A stretch of DNA of 64,000 bases from Granulosicoccus sp045110515 (GTDB lineage: Bacteria > Pseudomonadota > Gammaproteobacteria > Granulosicoccales > Granulosicoccaceae): NCBI GenBank assembly GCA_045110515.1, contig JBGCGD010000013.1, positions 1 through 64,000 of the forward strand, in the 5' to 3' direction. Within the stretch, counting starts at the first letter, position 1, and every line of letters starts with the position of its first letter. The notes beneath the pieces are model-generated. The model was not told the DNA's origin. It saw only the letters and a program-made list of their open reading frames with translations, and did no database searches. The translations under genes were made by a program, and so were the position numbers. Shown piece by piece: positions 9,151 to 18,444 of this stretch.

Positions 9151-9470
9151 TCGCCCAGAGCCTTTATAACGCGTTTTCGAAACACATTAATTTCTTTGGC
9201 AGCCTGCTTATCGCCATTGCCTAAGGCCACCTCTTCTCCCTTATCGAAAGCGGCTTTTGCTTCCTCTAACTGACCGGCCCCTGCCAATGCTCGACCGTAC
9301 ATTTTCCATGCAGCAGAATAGTCGGCTTTTAATTCCACGGCTTTACACAGGTGCTCTACAGCTTCGGGAAATTTCTCTTCGATGAAATAGGCATTGCCGA
9401 GGGTGTAGCGCAGCATTTCGCTATCCTGCCCCTTAGCGAGCATCGCCTCGAAGGTATCAATCTGACTCAT
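9147..9470 (-). CDS. tetratricopeptide repeat protein
   Basis: A 107-residue soluble protein made of about two and a half TPR units. The pattern of small and aromatic residues (for example LGNAYFIEEKFPEAVEHLCKA, then SAAWKMYGRALAGAGQLEEA) is typical. There is no signal peptide or membrane segment. TPR proteins act as protein-binding scaffolds; no partner can be named. It is coupled to the downstream glycosyltransferase gene by a four-base overlap and lies 15 bases after a methyltransferase gene, which suggests the three act together. Confidence 0.8.
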   Translation of the reverse strand: MSQIDTFEAMLAKGQDSEMLRYTLGNAYFIEEKFPEAVEHLCKAVELKADYSAAWKMYGRALAGAGQLEEAKAAFDKGEEVALGNGDKQAAKEINVFRKRVIKALGE

Positions 9471-9485
9471 ACAACCCCGGCCCTG

Positions 9486-10043
9486 TTACTGGTGCATTGG
9501 ACGCTTTGCCACCAACCTAGCCTCGGCCTTTCCGTTTTCATCCGGATCCGGCTCGTGATATTCCAGGATATGTAGCCCCTTGAATAATCTTAACAGTTCA
9601 TTGCCTGCTAGCAGGTATTCGGGGTTGGATAATCCATGCGTAAAGGTTTGATAAAAAAGGACGCCGCCGGGTTTCAAGGCAGCCTGTATCGCCGGGCATA
9701 GTGCGCGATCGAGAAATCGGGCCACCACGATGACATCGAAGGAATTCGGCACTGGCGGGTTTTGTTCGACATCACGCACTTGCACATCGGCAAACACGGC
9801 GGACTGTCGGCTGTTGATCTCATCAACAACGGTTTGGCTAATATCCCAGGCACTCACCTGAAATCCACGAGCGGCTAGCCAATGAGCGTTCGCGGCACGG
9901 CCACAGGCTAAATCCAACGCCGTTAAAGACTCGCCCTCGGGTAGCCACTTGTCCGACTGCGTGAGTACCTTGGCCGCAGGCGGCAAAGGCTTCCCCGAGT
10001 ACGCATAACGAGAATTCCATTTACTGGCAATCTCATCGGCCAT
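9486..10043 (-). CDS. class I SAM-dependent methyltransferase (TehB-like)
   Basis: A 185-residue Rossmann-fold methyltransferase. Motif I ALDLACGRAANA lies at about residues 43-54, followed by a Asp in SAWDIS that would bind the SAM ribose. Several relatives are annotated as tellurite-resistance TehB-like proteins, but substrates vary and none can be assigned. It starts four bases after trkH ends and precedes the TPR and glycosyltransferase genes, all on the minus strand. The short spacing suggests it belongs to the same transcript as trkAH. Confidence 0.82.
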   Translation of the reverse strand: MADEIASKWNSRYAYSGKPLPPAAKVLTQSDKWLPEGESLTALDLACGRAANAHWLAARGFQVSAWDISQTVVDEINSRQSAVFADVQVRDVEQNPPVPNSFDVIVVARFLDRALCPAIQAALKPGGVLFYQTFTHGLSNPEYLLAGNELLRLFKGLHILEYHEPDPDENGKAEARLVAKRPMHQ

Positions 10044-10046
10044 GGA

Positions 10047-11513
10047 TTATTGCCGCCAGAACGTAGGGGTAAACAAGATAAGTAGCGTGAATATTTCCAA
10101 CCGGCCAAACAGCATCGCAAGGCTTAAGACCGACAAGGAAAAATCACCTAAGCTGGAATAATTGGCGGCCACAATACCCAAGCCGGGACCCAAATTATTC
10201 AGACAGGCAACCACGGCGGAAAAGGCGCTTTCCTGATCCAGTCCTGCCGCCATAAGCAACAATAGCATCACGGCAAGCAGTGCCAGATAGCTGGCAAAGA
10301 AACCCCAGACCACATCGATCATACGGTTGGACATGGGCTGTTTGCCCACCTTAACCATGATGGTGGCGTGCGGGTGAAGCAAGCGACGAATTTCACGCTG
10401 CCCTTGCTTAAACAATAACAGTACCCGGATGACTTTCATGCCGCCACCGGTCGAGCCCGTACAGCCTCCGGCAAAGCTTGCAAATAACAACAGCACCGGT
10501 AAGAAACCCGGCCAGTTAAAATATTCTTCGGAAGTAAACCCTGTTGTTGTACCTATAGAGACAACGTGGAACAAGCCATTAACCAGCGAGTCGTTCCAGT
10601 CAGATGTATCACTTAAATACAAATAACCACTGGTGATGACCGTTAAGCACACCGCAATTAGGATGTAGGTACGAAACTCTTCGTCTCGCCAATAGTGACT
10701 CAGGTCAAGCTGACGCGCCGCCGTAAAGTGAAGCGCGAAATTCACGCCCGATATCAGCATGAAAACCACGGCTATCATTTCGATAAGCGAGCTATCAAAG
10801 TAGCCGATACTAGCGTCGTGAGTAGAGAAGCCACCGATAGCTACGGTAGAAAAGCTATGCCCTACAGCATCAAAAGCACTCATACCCGCAGCCCAGTACG
10901 CTAGGGCGCAAGTGACGGTTAAACCTAAGTAGATGTACCACAGAGCTTTGGCGGTACCGGCTATGCGCGGTGTCAGTTTGTCTTTACTGATGCCCGGAGT
11001 TTCTGCGCGAAATAATTGCTGACCACCAATACCCAACATGGGTAGAACAGCAATGGCTAAAACGATGATACCCATGCCCCCCAGCCATTGCATTTGCTGA
11101 CGGTAGAACAATATGGAACGTGGTAGTAAATCGAGTCCTACGATAATGGTGGCCCCGGTCGTGGTTAAGCCAGACATCGATTCGAAAATGGCACCCGCGA
11201 CAGACATATCCAATGGTGAGTAGAGGAAAAACGGCAGACTGCCGAATATTCCCAGTACCGCCCAGAACAGAACCACCACCAAGAAGCCATCACGCAGCCG
11301 CAGCTGACCTACATAGTCTTTCACGGGTAAAAACAGCAGCAGCCCGGTACCTAAAGTGGTGACAAACGCACCAATGAATGGCGTGATAGCGTTCCATTGA
11401 TCGCCTGACATCAACCCCACCATAAACGGGGTAAACAGGGTAAAGCTGAATAGCGTTAAGAGAATGCCAACAACTCTCTGAACAACCTTAACTTGTATGG
11501 GGATAGATACCAT
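10047..11513 (-). CDS. trkH: Trk system potassium uptake membrane protein
   Basis: Membrane subunit of the Trk potassium importer. The 488-residue protein has about ten to twelve hydrophobic segments and the four pore-loop repeats of the TrkH/KtrB superfamily, seen as SGLTTTGATI, the TVAIGGFSTHDAS segment, SIGTTTGFTS and LNNLGPGLG. The GCTGSTGGGMK segment after the third repeat is the intramembrane gate region. It is encoded directly after trkA (6-base gap), so both subunits are made together. Uptake would be regulated by nucleotide binding to TrkA. Confidence 0.95.
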   Translation of the reverse strand: MVSIPIQVKVVQRVVGILLTLFSFTLFTPFMVGLMSGDQWNAITPFIGAFVTTLGTGLLLFLPVKDYVGQLRLRDGFLVVVLFWAVLGIFGSLPFFLYSPLDMSVAGAIFESMSGLTTTGATIIVGLDLLPRSILFYRQQMQWLGGMGIIVLAIAVLPMLGIGGQQLFRAETPGISKDKLTPRIAGTAKALWYIYLGLTVTCALAYWAAGMSAFDAVGHSFSTVAIGGFSTHDASIGYFDSSLIEMIAVVFMLISGVNFALHFTAARQLDLSHYWRDEEFRTYILIAVCLTVITSGYLYLSDTSDWNDSLVNGLFHVVSIGTTTGFTSEEYFNWPGFLPVLLLFASFAGGCTGSTGGGMKVIRVLLLFKQGQREIRRLLHPHATIMVKVGKQPMSNRMIDVVWGFFASYLALLAVMLLLLMAAGLDQESAFSAVVACLNNLGPGLGIVAANYSSLGDFSLSVLSLAMLFGRLEIFTLLILFTPTFWRQ

Positions 11514-11519
11514 GAGAAG

Positions 11520-12893
11520 TTAAACGAAGGTAATTCCCACTTGGAACAACTTCTCAACATCCGGAATCTGCGCCTTGTTGGTTACCAACACAATCAGATG
11601 GTCTTCAGGCTCAACTACGAGGTCGTGGTGGGCGACTAACACATCACCGTCCCTAACCACTACACCAATACTGGCACTGGAGGGCAATTCGATATCGCTA
11701 ATGGCCTTTCCCACAAGAACAGACGTTTCTTCATCACCGTGTGCGATACCTTCCAGTGCTTCTGCAGAACCTCTTCGCAGGGAATGCACCGCAACAACAT
11801 CACCACGTCTTATTAAGGTCAGCAATGCACCGATGGTAATTTGCTGTGGGGATATTGCGACATCGATAATGTCTCGCTCGACCAGATCGACATAGGCCGG
11901 ACGATTTATCAAAGACATGATCTTTCGGGCACCCATGCGCTTTGCCAGCATGGCAGATAAAATGTTGGCTTCATCGTCATTGGTTAATGCACAAAAAACA
12001 TCCATCTCTTGAATGTTTTCGTTAATCAGCATTTCCTGATTGGCAGCATCACCGTGCAGCACCATGGCCGAGTGCAATGTGGAGGCAAGTACTTCCGCCC
12101 GCTCACCTCTGGCTTCGATAATTTTTACCTGATACAAGCTTTCTAACTTTCTGGCCAACAGCAAACCAATATTGCCGCCACCCGCAATCATGACCCGCTT
12201 ACACGGAAGATCTTCGTGATGAAATTGCCGCATCACTGTTCCTGTGTACTTTCGTAGCCCCATAAAAAACACAATGTCTTCCGCCATGATAAGAGTCTTA
12301 CCACCAGGAATGATGACTTCCTCTCCTCGGTAGATGGCCATAACCCGCGTTTCAATCTCACCTAAGTGAGTGGTCAGTTCGGCGAGCTCTTCGTTGTCCA
12401 TCGGTGCGCCAGCTTGCACTTCAACGCCTACGAGTCGGACACGACCATGAGCAAAATCAACGACCTGAATAGCACCGGGGTGCTCGATAATACGCTGGAC
12501 GTGTTCGGTAATTAATTGTTCAGGACTGATAATGACATCGATAGGAATATTGTCATTGTCAAATAAGTTTTTCTCACGCATGTATTCCATAGATCGAATA
12601 CGCGCAATTTTTGCGGGTGTGCGAAACAAGGTATATGCGATCTGGATGGCCACGATGTTTGTTTCATCAGAATCGGTTGCCGCGATAATCATGTCGGCAT
12701 CTTCAGCACCGGCACTACGAAGCACTTCCGGGTAGGAAGCAGGCCCCTTCACGGTACGTAAATCTGAATTGTTTTCCAACTCTTCGAGTATGGCCGCGTT
12801 GGTATCGACAACCGTCACTTCGTTGTCTTCAAGTACAAGACTTCGAGCAACCGTCAGACCGACCTGGCCAGCCCCTAAAACGATGATCTTCAT
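11520..12893 (-). CDS. trkA: Trk system potassium uptake regulatory protein
   Basis: Cytoplasmic regulatory subunit that gates TrkH in response to NAD(H) or ATP/ADP. The 457-residue protein has the classic duplicated RCK layout: a first Rossmann domain with LGAGQVGLTVA at residues 6-16 and a second with AGGGNIGLLLA at about 238-248, each followed by a TrkA-C domain. Length equals that of the family. It lies 54 bases downstream of ntrX, a slightly larger gap than elsewhere in this run, so it could have its own promoter, though none is clear. Confidence 0.96.
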   Translation of the reverse strand: MKIIVLGAGQVGLTVARSLVLEDNEVTVVDTNAAILEELENNSDLRTVKGPASYPEVLRSAGAEDADMIIAATDSDETNIVAIQIAYTLFRTPAKIARIRSMEYMREKNLFDNDNIPIDVIISPEQLITEHVQRIIEHPGAIQVVDFAHGRVRLVGVEVQAGAPMDNEELAELTTHLGEIETRVMAIYRGEEVIIPGGKTLIMAEDIVFFMGLRKYTGTVMRQFHHEDLPCKRVMIAGGGNIGLLLARKLESLYQVKIIEARGERAEVLASTLHSAMVLHGDAANQEMLINENIQEMDVFCALTNDDEANILSAMLAKRMGARKIMSLINRPAYVDLVERDIIDVAISPQQITIGALLTLIRRGDVVAVHSLRRGSAEALEGIAHGDEETSVLVGKAISDIELPSSASIGVVVRDGDVLVAHHDLVVEPEDHLIVLVTNKAQIPDVEKLFQVGITFV

Positions 12894-12947
12894 GCGTTAG
12901 CAACCAGCAAACTGATCGACAGGCATGCAATCCAATGAAACTTCAAC

Positions 12948-14315
12948 TTATTCACGTGCCTTATCCAAATCGATATCTAAACTACGCAACTTGCGATAAA
13001 GATGCGTACGCTCCATTCCAACGTGTTTTGCCAAGTCACCGATATTACCTTGCGATTCTGCCAGGCAACGCAGCAAGTACTGACGTTCGAAATCTGCCCT
13101 CGCCTCTCGCAGCGGTAGATCGTGTCTGAGCGCCAAGGTGGTATCGTTGCTGGGAACGATACCCAACACGCGATTAATTTCTGGGACTTCTATTTCAGCC
13201 GGACCACCTAGCAACAATATTCTTTGCACCAGATTTTTCAGCTCCAGTAAATTCCCCGGCCACTCCAGATTTCGTAATCTGTTTTGCGCAGCTACGCTGA
13301 AATGACGATAGGCCAGGCCTTCTTCCTCGACGTGCCAATCCACAAGCCCTTCCAACAGGGCCGGAATATCTTCTGGATGTTCGCGCAAAGGTTTGATCGT
13401 CAGGGTCTCATTGCTGAGCATTCTGGCTAGCGATGCATCTAACATGCCTTGACGAACCGCTACTGCCAGATCACCTCTTGAAGAGGCAACAAGGCGGCAT
13501 CTGAATGGCACACGCGTACTACCGCCGACGCGAACAAACCCTTGTTGTTCAATTGCTTGACGTAGACACTGCTGCGCACTCTGAGGCAGCATTTCCACAT
13601 CGGTGAGAAACAGTGTTCCGCCTGCAGCCGACTCTAAATAACCTGTGCTCACCGCACCGTTACTTTCGTCGCCATACAGCTCGCGATGTGAATTGACTGA
13701 TGACAAGGTGTCACATCGTAGCTGGATGAATCGCCCGTTAAGCTCAATATTCTGGTCGTGTGCATTCTGCGCAAACAGGACACGCCCGCTTCCTGACTCA
13801 CCAATGAGTAACAGAGAATCGGTGCGTGAGGACTGCGCGCTGAGCTGCTCACGCAAGATTTTTACGTATTCACTAACACCTAATAGCAATGGAAGCCGTT
13901 TGGCGACCGGTGCCAATTGCTGAGCAGCACCTTCCGTTTGAGGAACATGTTCGGTTAAGGCTTTTTCAACAGTAAGCAATAACTTAGCGAGTGAGAGCGG
14001 TTTTTCGATGAAATCGACTGCGCCATGGCGTGTCGCCTCTACAGCGGTCTCAACAGTGCCATGTCCAGAAATCATAATGACAGGAAACTCTAGAGCGCCG
14101 GAGCTCTTCCAGGATTTTAATAAACTGACGCCGTCCATATCCGGCATCCAGATATCCAATAGGACTAAATCGGGTTTGAACTCATCGACAAAGGCCTGCG
14201 CAGCCGCTGCCGTATCCGCAGTGGACACCGCATAGCCCTCATCTTCCAGTATCTCTTGCAGCAGGCCGCGAATATCAGGTTCATCATCAACGACTAAAAC
14301 AGCACGTTCACTCAT
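12948..14315 (-). CDS. NtrX-like response regulator with degenerate AAA+ domain
   Basis: Response regulator partner of the NtrY-like kinase encoded directly upstream (four-base overlap). The receiver domain is intact: acidic pair Asp10/Asp11, phospho-acceptor Asp54, Ser/Thr at about 83 and Lys105. The central region (about 145-345) is recognisably the sigma-54 activator AAA+ domain but lacks key residues: Walker A reads GESGSGR (172-178, Lys replaced by Arg), the GAFTGA loop is replaced by GAVSTG near 220, Walker B reads FLTDV, and the arginine-finger region is altered. A C-terminal Fis-type helix-turn-helix (about 400-450) remains. I infer a DNA-binding regulator that does not activate sigma-54 polymerase by ATP hydrolysis. 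Confidence 0.85.
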   Translation of the reverse strand: MSERAVLVVDDEPDIRGLLQEILEDEGYAVSTADTAAAAQAFVDEFKPDLVLLDIWMPDMDGVSLLKSWKSSGALEFPVIMISGHGTVETAVEATRHGAVDFIEKPLSLAKLLLTVEKALTEHVPQTEGAAQQLAPVAKRLPLLLGVSEYVKILREQLSAQSSRTDSLLLIGESGSGRVLFAQNAHDQNIELNGRFIQLRCDTLSSVNSHRELYGDESNGAVSTGYLESAAGGTLFLTDVEMLPQSAQQCLRQAIEQQGFVRVGGSTRVPFRCRLVASSRGDLAVAVRQGMLDASLARMLSNETLTIKPLREHPEDIPALLEGLVDWHVEEEGLAYRHFSVAAQNRLRNLEWPGNLLELKNLVQRILLLGGPAEIEVPEINRVLGIVPSNDTTLALRHDLPLREARADFERQYLLRCLAESQGNIGDLAKHVGMERTHLYRKLRSLDIDLDKARE

Positions 14316-16528
14316 GCAGCATCTCCTCGAAGTTGCAGTGTGGAAGGATACGGCAAACTAATGATTACAGCAGCACCACCATCAACACGATTTTCAGCTC
14401 TTATTTTTCCGTTGTGCTCTTCAACGATTTTCTTCACGATTGCCAAGCCCAAACCCGTGCCTTTGGGCTTAGATGTGACATATGGTTCAAACAGTCTGTC
14501 CATAAGCTCCATAGGAAAACCGGGGCCAGCGTCCTCTGCCACCACTTCCAATACGTTTTGCAATGCTCCCTGCTTAAAACGTGTACTGATATGAACCGTT
14601 TGCAACTCCTGCCCTTGCTGGGCTTCCAGCGAATTTTTAATCAGGTTATGAACAAGCTGACGCATTCTGGGCACATCGACCGGGATTTTCGGCGCGCTAT
14701 CATCCAGCGTCAATTCAATACGGGCCGGGCCATCCGGGTCTCTATACAGCTCGGCTATTTCCTGCATTAGTGTTTTCATGCAAGTAGAGGTAAGTGTTAG
14801 ATTAGGCGTTGAGGCGTATTCAGCAAACGCATTCACCATGGACTTCAAAGAATCCACCTGATTCTCGATGGTGTGGGTAAGTCGATCTAATAGATCAATA
14901 TCGGCACCTTCAAGCTTCTTACTGAATTTCTGACGCAGCCGTTCGGCCGACAATTGAATGGGCGTAAGCGGGTTTTTAATTTCATGCGCCAGACGTCGGG
15001 CAACCTCGCTCCATGCCGCATCTCGTTGAGCACTGATGATCGTGGTCATGTCGTCAATAACGATAACTCGCCCATTCAATGCACCGATAGCATCAAGTAG
15101 TACCGTACCGCGACAGAATAGAAATCGACGACCGCCTTGATCGAACACTTCTATTTCAGCTGACCATTCCTGCATACCGGCAGCCTCTAAAGGCTGTGCA
15201 ACTTGCTCGCAAAACTGCGCAACGATGGCATTGTCCTGCGCGTCGTAGCTTAGCGATTTGCCTTGAAGTTGAAGTAAACCGTTGCCCAGAATAGTTACTG
15301 CTGCAGGGTTACTGGTGAGCACTTGCCCTTCAGCATCTAGCGTTATTACACCTGACGATATCTGTCCTAGTACAGCTTGCAGCCTTGTCCGCTCTCGTTC
15401 AACTTGCAACTGGCTTTGCTCGGCGTTTTTTCTGGATTGCTCAAGCTGCAAAGTCATGTAGTTAAACGATTGAACCAGAAAGCCCAGCTCATCGTTTTTG
15501 CTTCGCTTGTAGATACGCGTTGAGTAGTTACCTTCTGCAACACTACGGGTACCTTCAACCAAGTCGTGTATGGGTACCATCATGCGCCGCGCTGCATACA
15601 AAGCAAACCACACGGCCATCATGACGGACAGCAACAATGCCAAGGAGAGCGTCAACATTGAACTCAGCATGAGGGGTTGACGCAGAAACACTAGCTGGCG
15701 GTATTGCTGGTAACTGGATTGAACGCTTTCAGCAAGATCGGATGAGCGGGACGCAATAGGATACAAAGCCTGCAGCACAGAGTTCTCAACCGTTGCATCC
15801 TCGGAGAAAACCGGTGTCACAACGCGTATATATAGATCGCCTCCACCAATAGGATCAACACCAACATATGACAAACCTTGTTGCGCACGTGCCACCAAAT
15901 CATTTTCGGGGCGATTGGGTTGTACGGTGATGCTGTCAAACAATCCCGTTGACGCAATGATGCGGTTGTCTGGACCAATTAAGGTCATTTCCGAGGCTTG
16001 AGTTTCTGCGCTTAGCGTGTTCAACGCGACAACCGATACCGACTCACTGACCCCCACCAACTGCTGCGCCACGTTAATGGTATCGCGCTGTAGGGTTCGC
16101 ATTTGTAGGCCTAACGATTCACGACTGAGCTCTAGTGCATCGTCCAGAGCCTGTTCAATTTCTAAATCGAAATAACTGTTGATATTGGCGCGTAGAAATC
16201 GAATGGAGAATCCGTATACCAACGTTACCGGCACCAACGCTAACAATACCGACAACACAACGAGCTTTGCCGTTAAACGCGACCCTGCTATACGGGCCCT
16301 GAATTCTCTGACGAGCCTTAAACCGTTAATAGCGATAAGTATCGCGATGAACGTCAAGGCCAAGCCGTTGCCCAACAGCAACCAGTGGTAATACTGCCCG
16401 AACCTGTCTAACTGTAAGGCAATTGTACCTAGCACATACAAGGACACTATAAGCACTAAAAACAACAAAGCCATGAAAATCGCACTGGTAAGTGTGCGAT
16501 TGCGAAGTCTTGCTAATTCACTGACCAC
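14312..16528 (-). CDS. NtrY-like sensor histidine kinase
   Basis: Membrane sensor kinase of the NtrY type, 738 residues. Three N-terminal membrane spans (about 15-37, 47-70, 87-109) precede an extracytoplasmic region (110-285) and a fourth span (286-311). Then come HAMP (about 312-366), PAS (about 382-490), HisKA with phospho-acceptor His515 in RLAHEIKNPLTP, and a HATPase domain with GTGLGLAIVKKI near the end. The start is GTG at 16528, supported by a near-perfect ribosome-binding site (TAAGGAGGT). It overlaps the DUF4390 gene by 16 bases and ntrX by 4. NtrY/NtrX pairs respond to nitrogen, redox or envelope state; the signal here is unknown. Confidence 0.92.
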   Translation of the reverse strand: MVSELARLRNRTLTSAIFMALLFLVLIVSLYVLGTIALQLDRFGQYYHWLLLGNGLALTFIAILIAINGLRLVREFRARIAGSRLTAKLVVLSVLLALVPVTLVYGFSIRFLRANINSYFDLEIEQALDDALELSRESLGLQMRTLQRDTINVAQQLVGVSESVSVVALNTLSAETQASEMTLIGPDNRIIASTGLFDSITVQPNRPENDLVARAQQGLSYVGVDPIGGGDLYIRVVTPVFSEDATVENSVLQALYPIASRSSDLAESVQSSYQQYRQLVFLRQPLMLSSMLTLSLALLLSVMMAVWFALYAARRMMVPIHDLVEGTRSVAEGNYSTRIYKRSKNDELGFLVQSFNYMTLQLEQSRKNAEQSQLQVERERTRLQAVLGQISSGVITLDAEGQVLTSNPAAVTILGNGLLQLQGKSLSYDAQDNAIVAQFCEQVAQPLEAAGMQEWSAEIEVFDQGGRRFLFCRGTVLLDAIGALNGRVIVIDDMTTIISAQRDAAWSEVARRLAHEIKNPLTPIQLSAERLRQKFSKKLEGADIDLLDRLTHTIENQVDSLKSMVNAFAEYASTPNLTLTSTCMKTLMQEIAELYRDPDGPARIELTLDDSAPKIPVDVPRMRQLVHNLIKNSLEAQQGQELQTVHISTRFKQGALQNVLEVVAEDAGPGFPMELMDRLFEPYVTSKPKGTGLGLAIVKKIVEEHNGKIRAENRVDGGAAVIISLPYPSTLQLRGDAA

Positions 16529-17154
16529 AAGACCTCCTTACTCGCTAGGCGCCAACTAGAGGTGATAACCGGCTGTAACGGCAGTGGCAATGAACGCGAA
16601 TCTAGGCGAAAATCTAATGCGGCGAAGAGCTCACCATTACCTTCAGCGAAAACAATGGCATCGTTTGACAGAGTCATCTGATGTTGTTCTATGTTTAGCG
16701 GCAAACGCTCGATAGTACCCAGCCCGCGTAAAGCTGCGGATAATGACCGGAAATTTTGGCTCTCGTTGGTGTTGATTGATTTGACCCGATAATGTCGCGT
16801 TAGCTCGTAGTAAGTCAGACTGAAACGCCGCTCGATAGTTGCCAACTCGGTATCAAACCAATACTGAGAAGGTTCAAAAAAGCGTAACACCAACTCAAAG
16901 ATCAACGGCACACCGTTGTCTAAACCGGCACGAATGGTAACCGGTAGATCTATGTCTGCCTTTACATCTAAATACAATTCACCACGATCTTGAATCAAGG
17001 TGACATCGGACAAAACAATACTACCCGGCTGTCCATGATCGCGAGACAAACCGCGTGCTGAGAGTCCAACCAACACCAGAAAAACAAACAGCGTCGCTAA
17101 CGGCACCAGCAATACAGCCAGTGCCCATCGCCGTTTTTCCACCTTAGAACTCAC
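16513..17154 (-). CDS. DUF4390 domain protein, membrane-anchored
   Basis: A 213-residue protein of the DUF4390 family. An N-terminal hydrophobic segment at about residues 9-30 (a signal anchor) is followed by a beta-rich periplasmic domain. The family has no known biochemical role, but it recurs between rsmB and ntrY/ntrX in gammaproteobacteria and betaproteobacteria, so it may modulate the NtrY periplasmic sensor; that is inference from position. The GTG start overlaps the rsmB stop by four bases (GTGA), and the gene's end overlaps ntrY by 16. Confidence 0.85.
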   Translation of the reverse strand: MSSKVEKRRWALAVLLVPLATLFVFLVLVGLSARGLSRDHGQPGSIVLSDVTLIQDRGELYLDVKADIDLPVTIRAGLDNGVPLIFELVLRFFEPSQYWFDTELATIERRFSLTYYELTRHYRVKSINTNESQNFRSLSAALRGLGTIERLPLNIEQHQMTLSNDAIVFAEGNGELFAALDFRLDSRSLPLPLQPVITSSWRLASKEVLWSVN

Positions 17155-18443
17155 TGAGCACCTTTGATGAGCGGTGCATAGAAGAATCCATCCATGCCGT
17201 TTTCACCAGGTAGCAGTTGCTGACATTCAGCAGCCTGAGTGGCATCGGGTGTCCTGTCCAGAAAGGCGAGCACCTGTTCTTCATTCTCTCTTTTTAAAAT
17301 GGAACAAGTGGCATACAACAATACCCCGCCAACGTTGAGCGTTCGCCACAGTTCATCGAGCAAACGCGCCTGCACTGACATAAGCACGGGTATATCAGTA
17401 GGACGACGTAACAGTTTTATATCTGGATGCCTTCTTATAACACCCGTACCCGAACAAGGTGCGTCTAACAAAATGGCATCAAATGTTTTGCCGTCCCACC
17501 AGTTGCCTAAATCACTGGCATCGGTTGCTTTTAACGTGACGACATTGTTTAGCGAAAGTCTGTCTAAGGCTTCCTGCACGCGCTCCAGGCGCTCTGCATC
17601 CTGATCAATCGCCATCACTTCCGAGAAGTGTTGAAGCTCTAGAATATGCGCGGTTTTGCCACCCGGTGCTGCACAAGCATCTAATAAGCGACCACCTGAT
17701 GGTGCAAAATTCATTAGCTTCTGCGCGCATTGTTGTGCGGCCGCATCCTGAATACTGACATCACCGTCTTTAAACCCCGGCAGCTGTTGAACTGGAACGG
17801 CTTTTACCAACTGCAGCGCTTGCGGGACATCATCGATGTAGTTCGATTGCATGCCTTGCTCGTCCAGTATAGTTTTGTACTCTTGCGTACTATGACGCTG
17901 AGTATTCACTCTGAGCGTCATGGGGCCTTGGTCATTGTTAGCAGCACAAATAGTTTGCCACTGCTGCGGCCAGTCCGCTCTGAAACGCTCCAGCAACCAC
18001 TGCGGATGGTTGTGCTTTTGCGAGTCGTTCAGATTCTCGTCCAGCTCTTCTACACGGCGTTGATAATTTCGCAACACCGCATTCACCAAGCCTTTGGCCC
18101 AAGGCTTTTTCAAACGCTTAACCAGCTTGACGCTTTCATCCACGGCAGCATGTTGGGCGGTGGCGGTATGGCGCAGTTGATAGACACCGAGTTGCAGCAA
18201 CAAATAAATGTCTAAATCCTTTTTCTTTAAGGGTTTCGTGATCAGTTGATTGACCAGCCCTTCCAACTCATTGCTATAGCGTGCAAAGCCATAGCTCCAC
18301 GCTTGCAATTGCGCGCGATCCGTCTCGGCTACTCGCTCTTGCGCCGAGGGCAACAGGCGAGTTAACGAGCCACCTCGGGTCTGTAACTCCAACATAAGTT
18401 GCAGACAAACGAGGCGTATATTTTCAGAAGCTTGAAAGCTCAT
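17151..18443 (-). CDS. rsmB: 16S rRNA (cytosine-967 C5)-methyltransferase
   Basis: Methylates C967 of 16S rRNA using SAM. The 430-residue protein has an N-terminal NusB-like RNA-binding domain (about 1-135) and a C-terminal methyltransferase domain with the SAM loop DACAAPGGKTAH (about 256-267), the DAPCSGTG motif carrying one cysteine (about 324-331), and ATCSILKREN with the catalytic cysteine near 385. Length equals that of the E. coli enzyme. It starts one base before the end of fmt and runs into the DUF4390 gene, consistent with the common def-fmt-rsmB order. Confidence 0.96.
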   Translation of the reverse strand: MSFQASENIRLVCLQLMLELQTRGGSLTRLLPSAQERVAETDRAQLQAWSYGFARYSNELEGLVNQLITKPLKKKDLDIYLLLQLGVYQLRHTATAQHAAVDESVKLVKRLKKPWAKGLVNAVLRNYQRRVEELDENLNDSQKHNHPQWLLERFRADWPQQWQTICAANNDQGPMTLRVNTQRHSTQEYKTILDEQGMQSNYIDDVPQALQLVKAVPVQQLPGFKDGDVSIQDAAAQQCAQKLMNFAPSGGRLLDACAAPGGKTAHILELQHFSEVMAIDQDAERLERVQEALDRLSLNNVVTLKATDASDLGNWWDGKTFDAILLDAPCSGTGVIRRHPDIKLLRRPTDIPVLMSVQARLLDELWRTLNVGGVLLYATCSILKRENEEQVLAFLDRTPDATQAAECQQLLPGENGMDGFFYAPLIKGAQ

Positions 18444-18444
18444 G

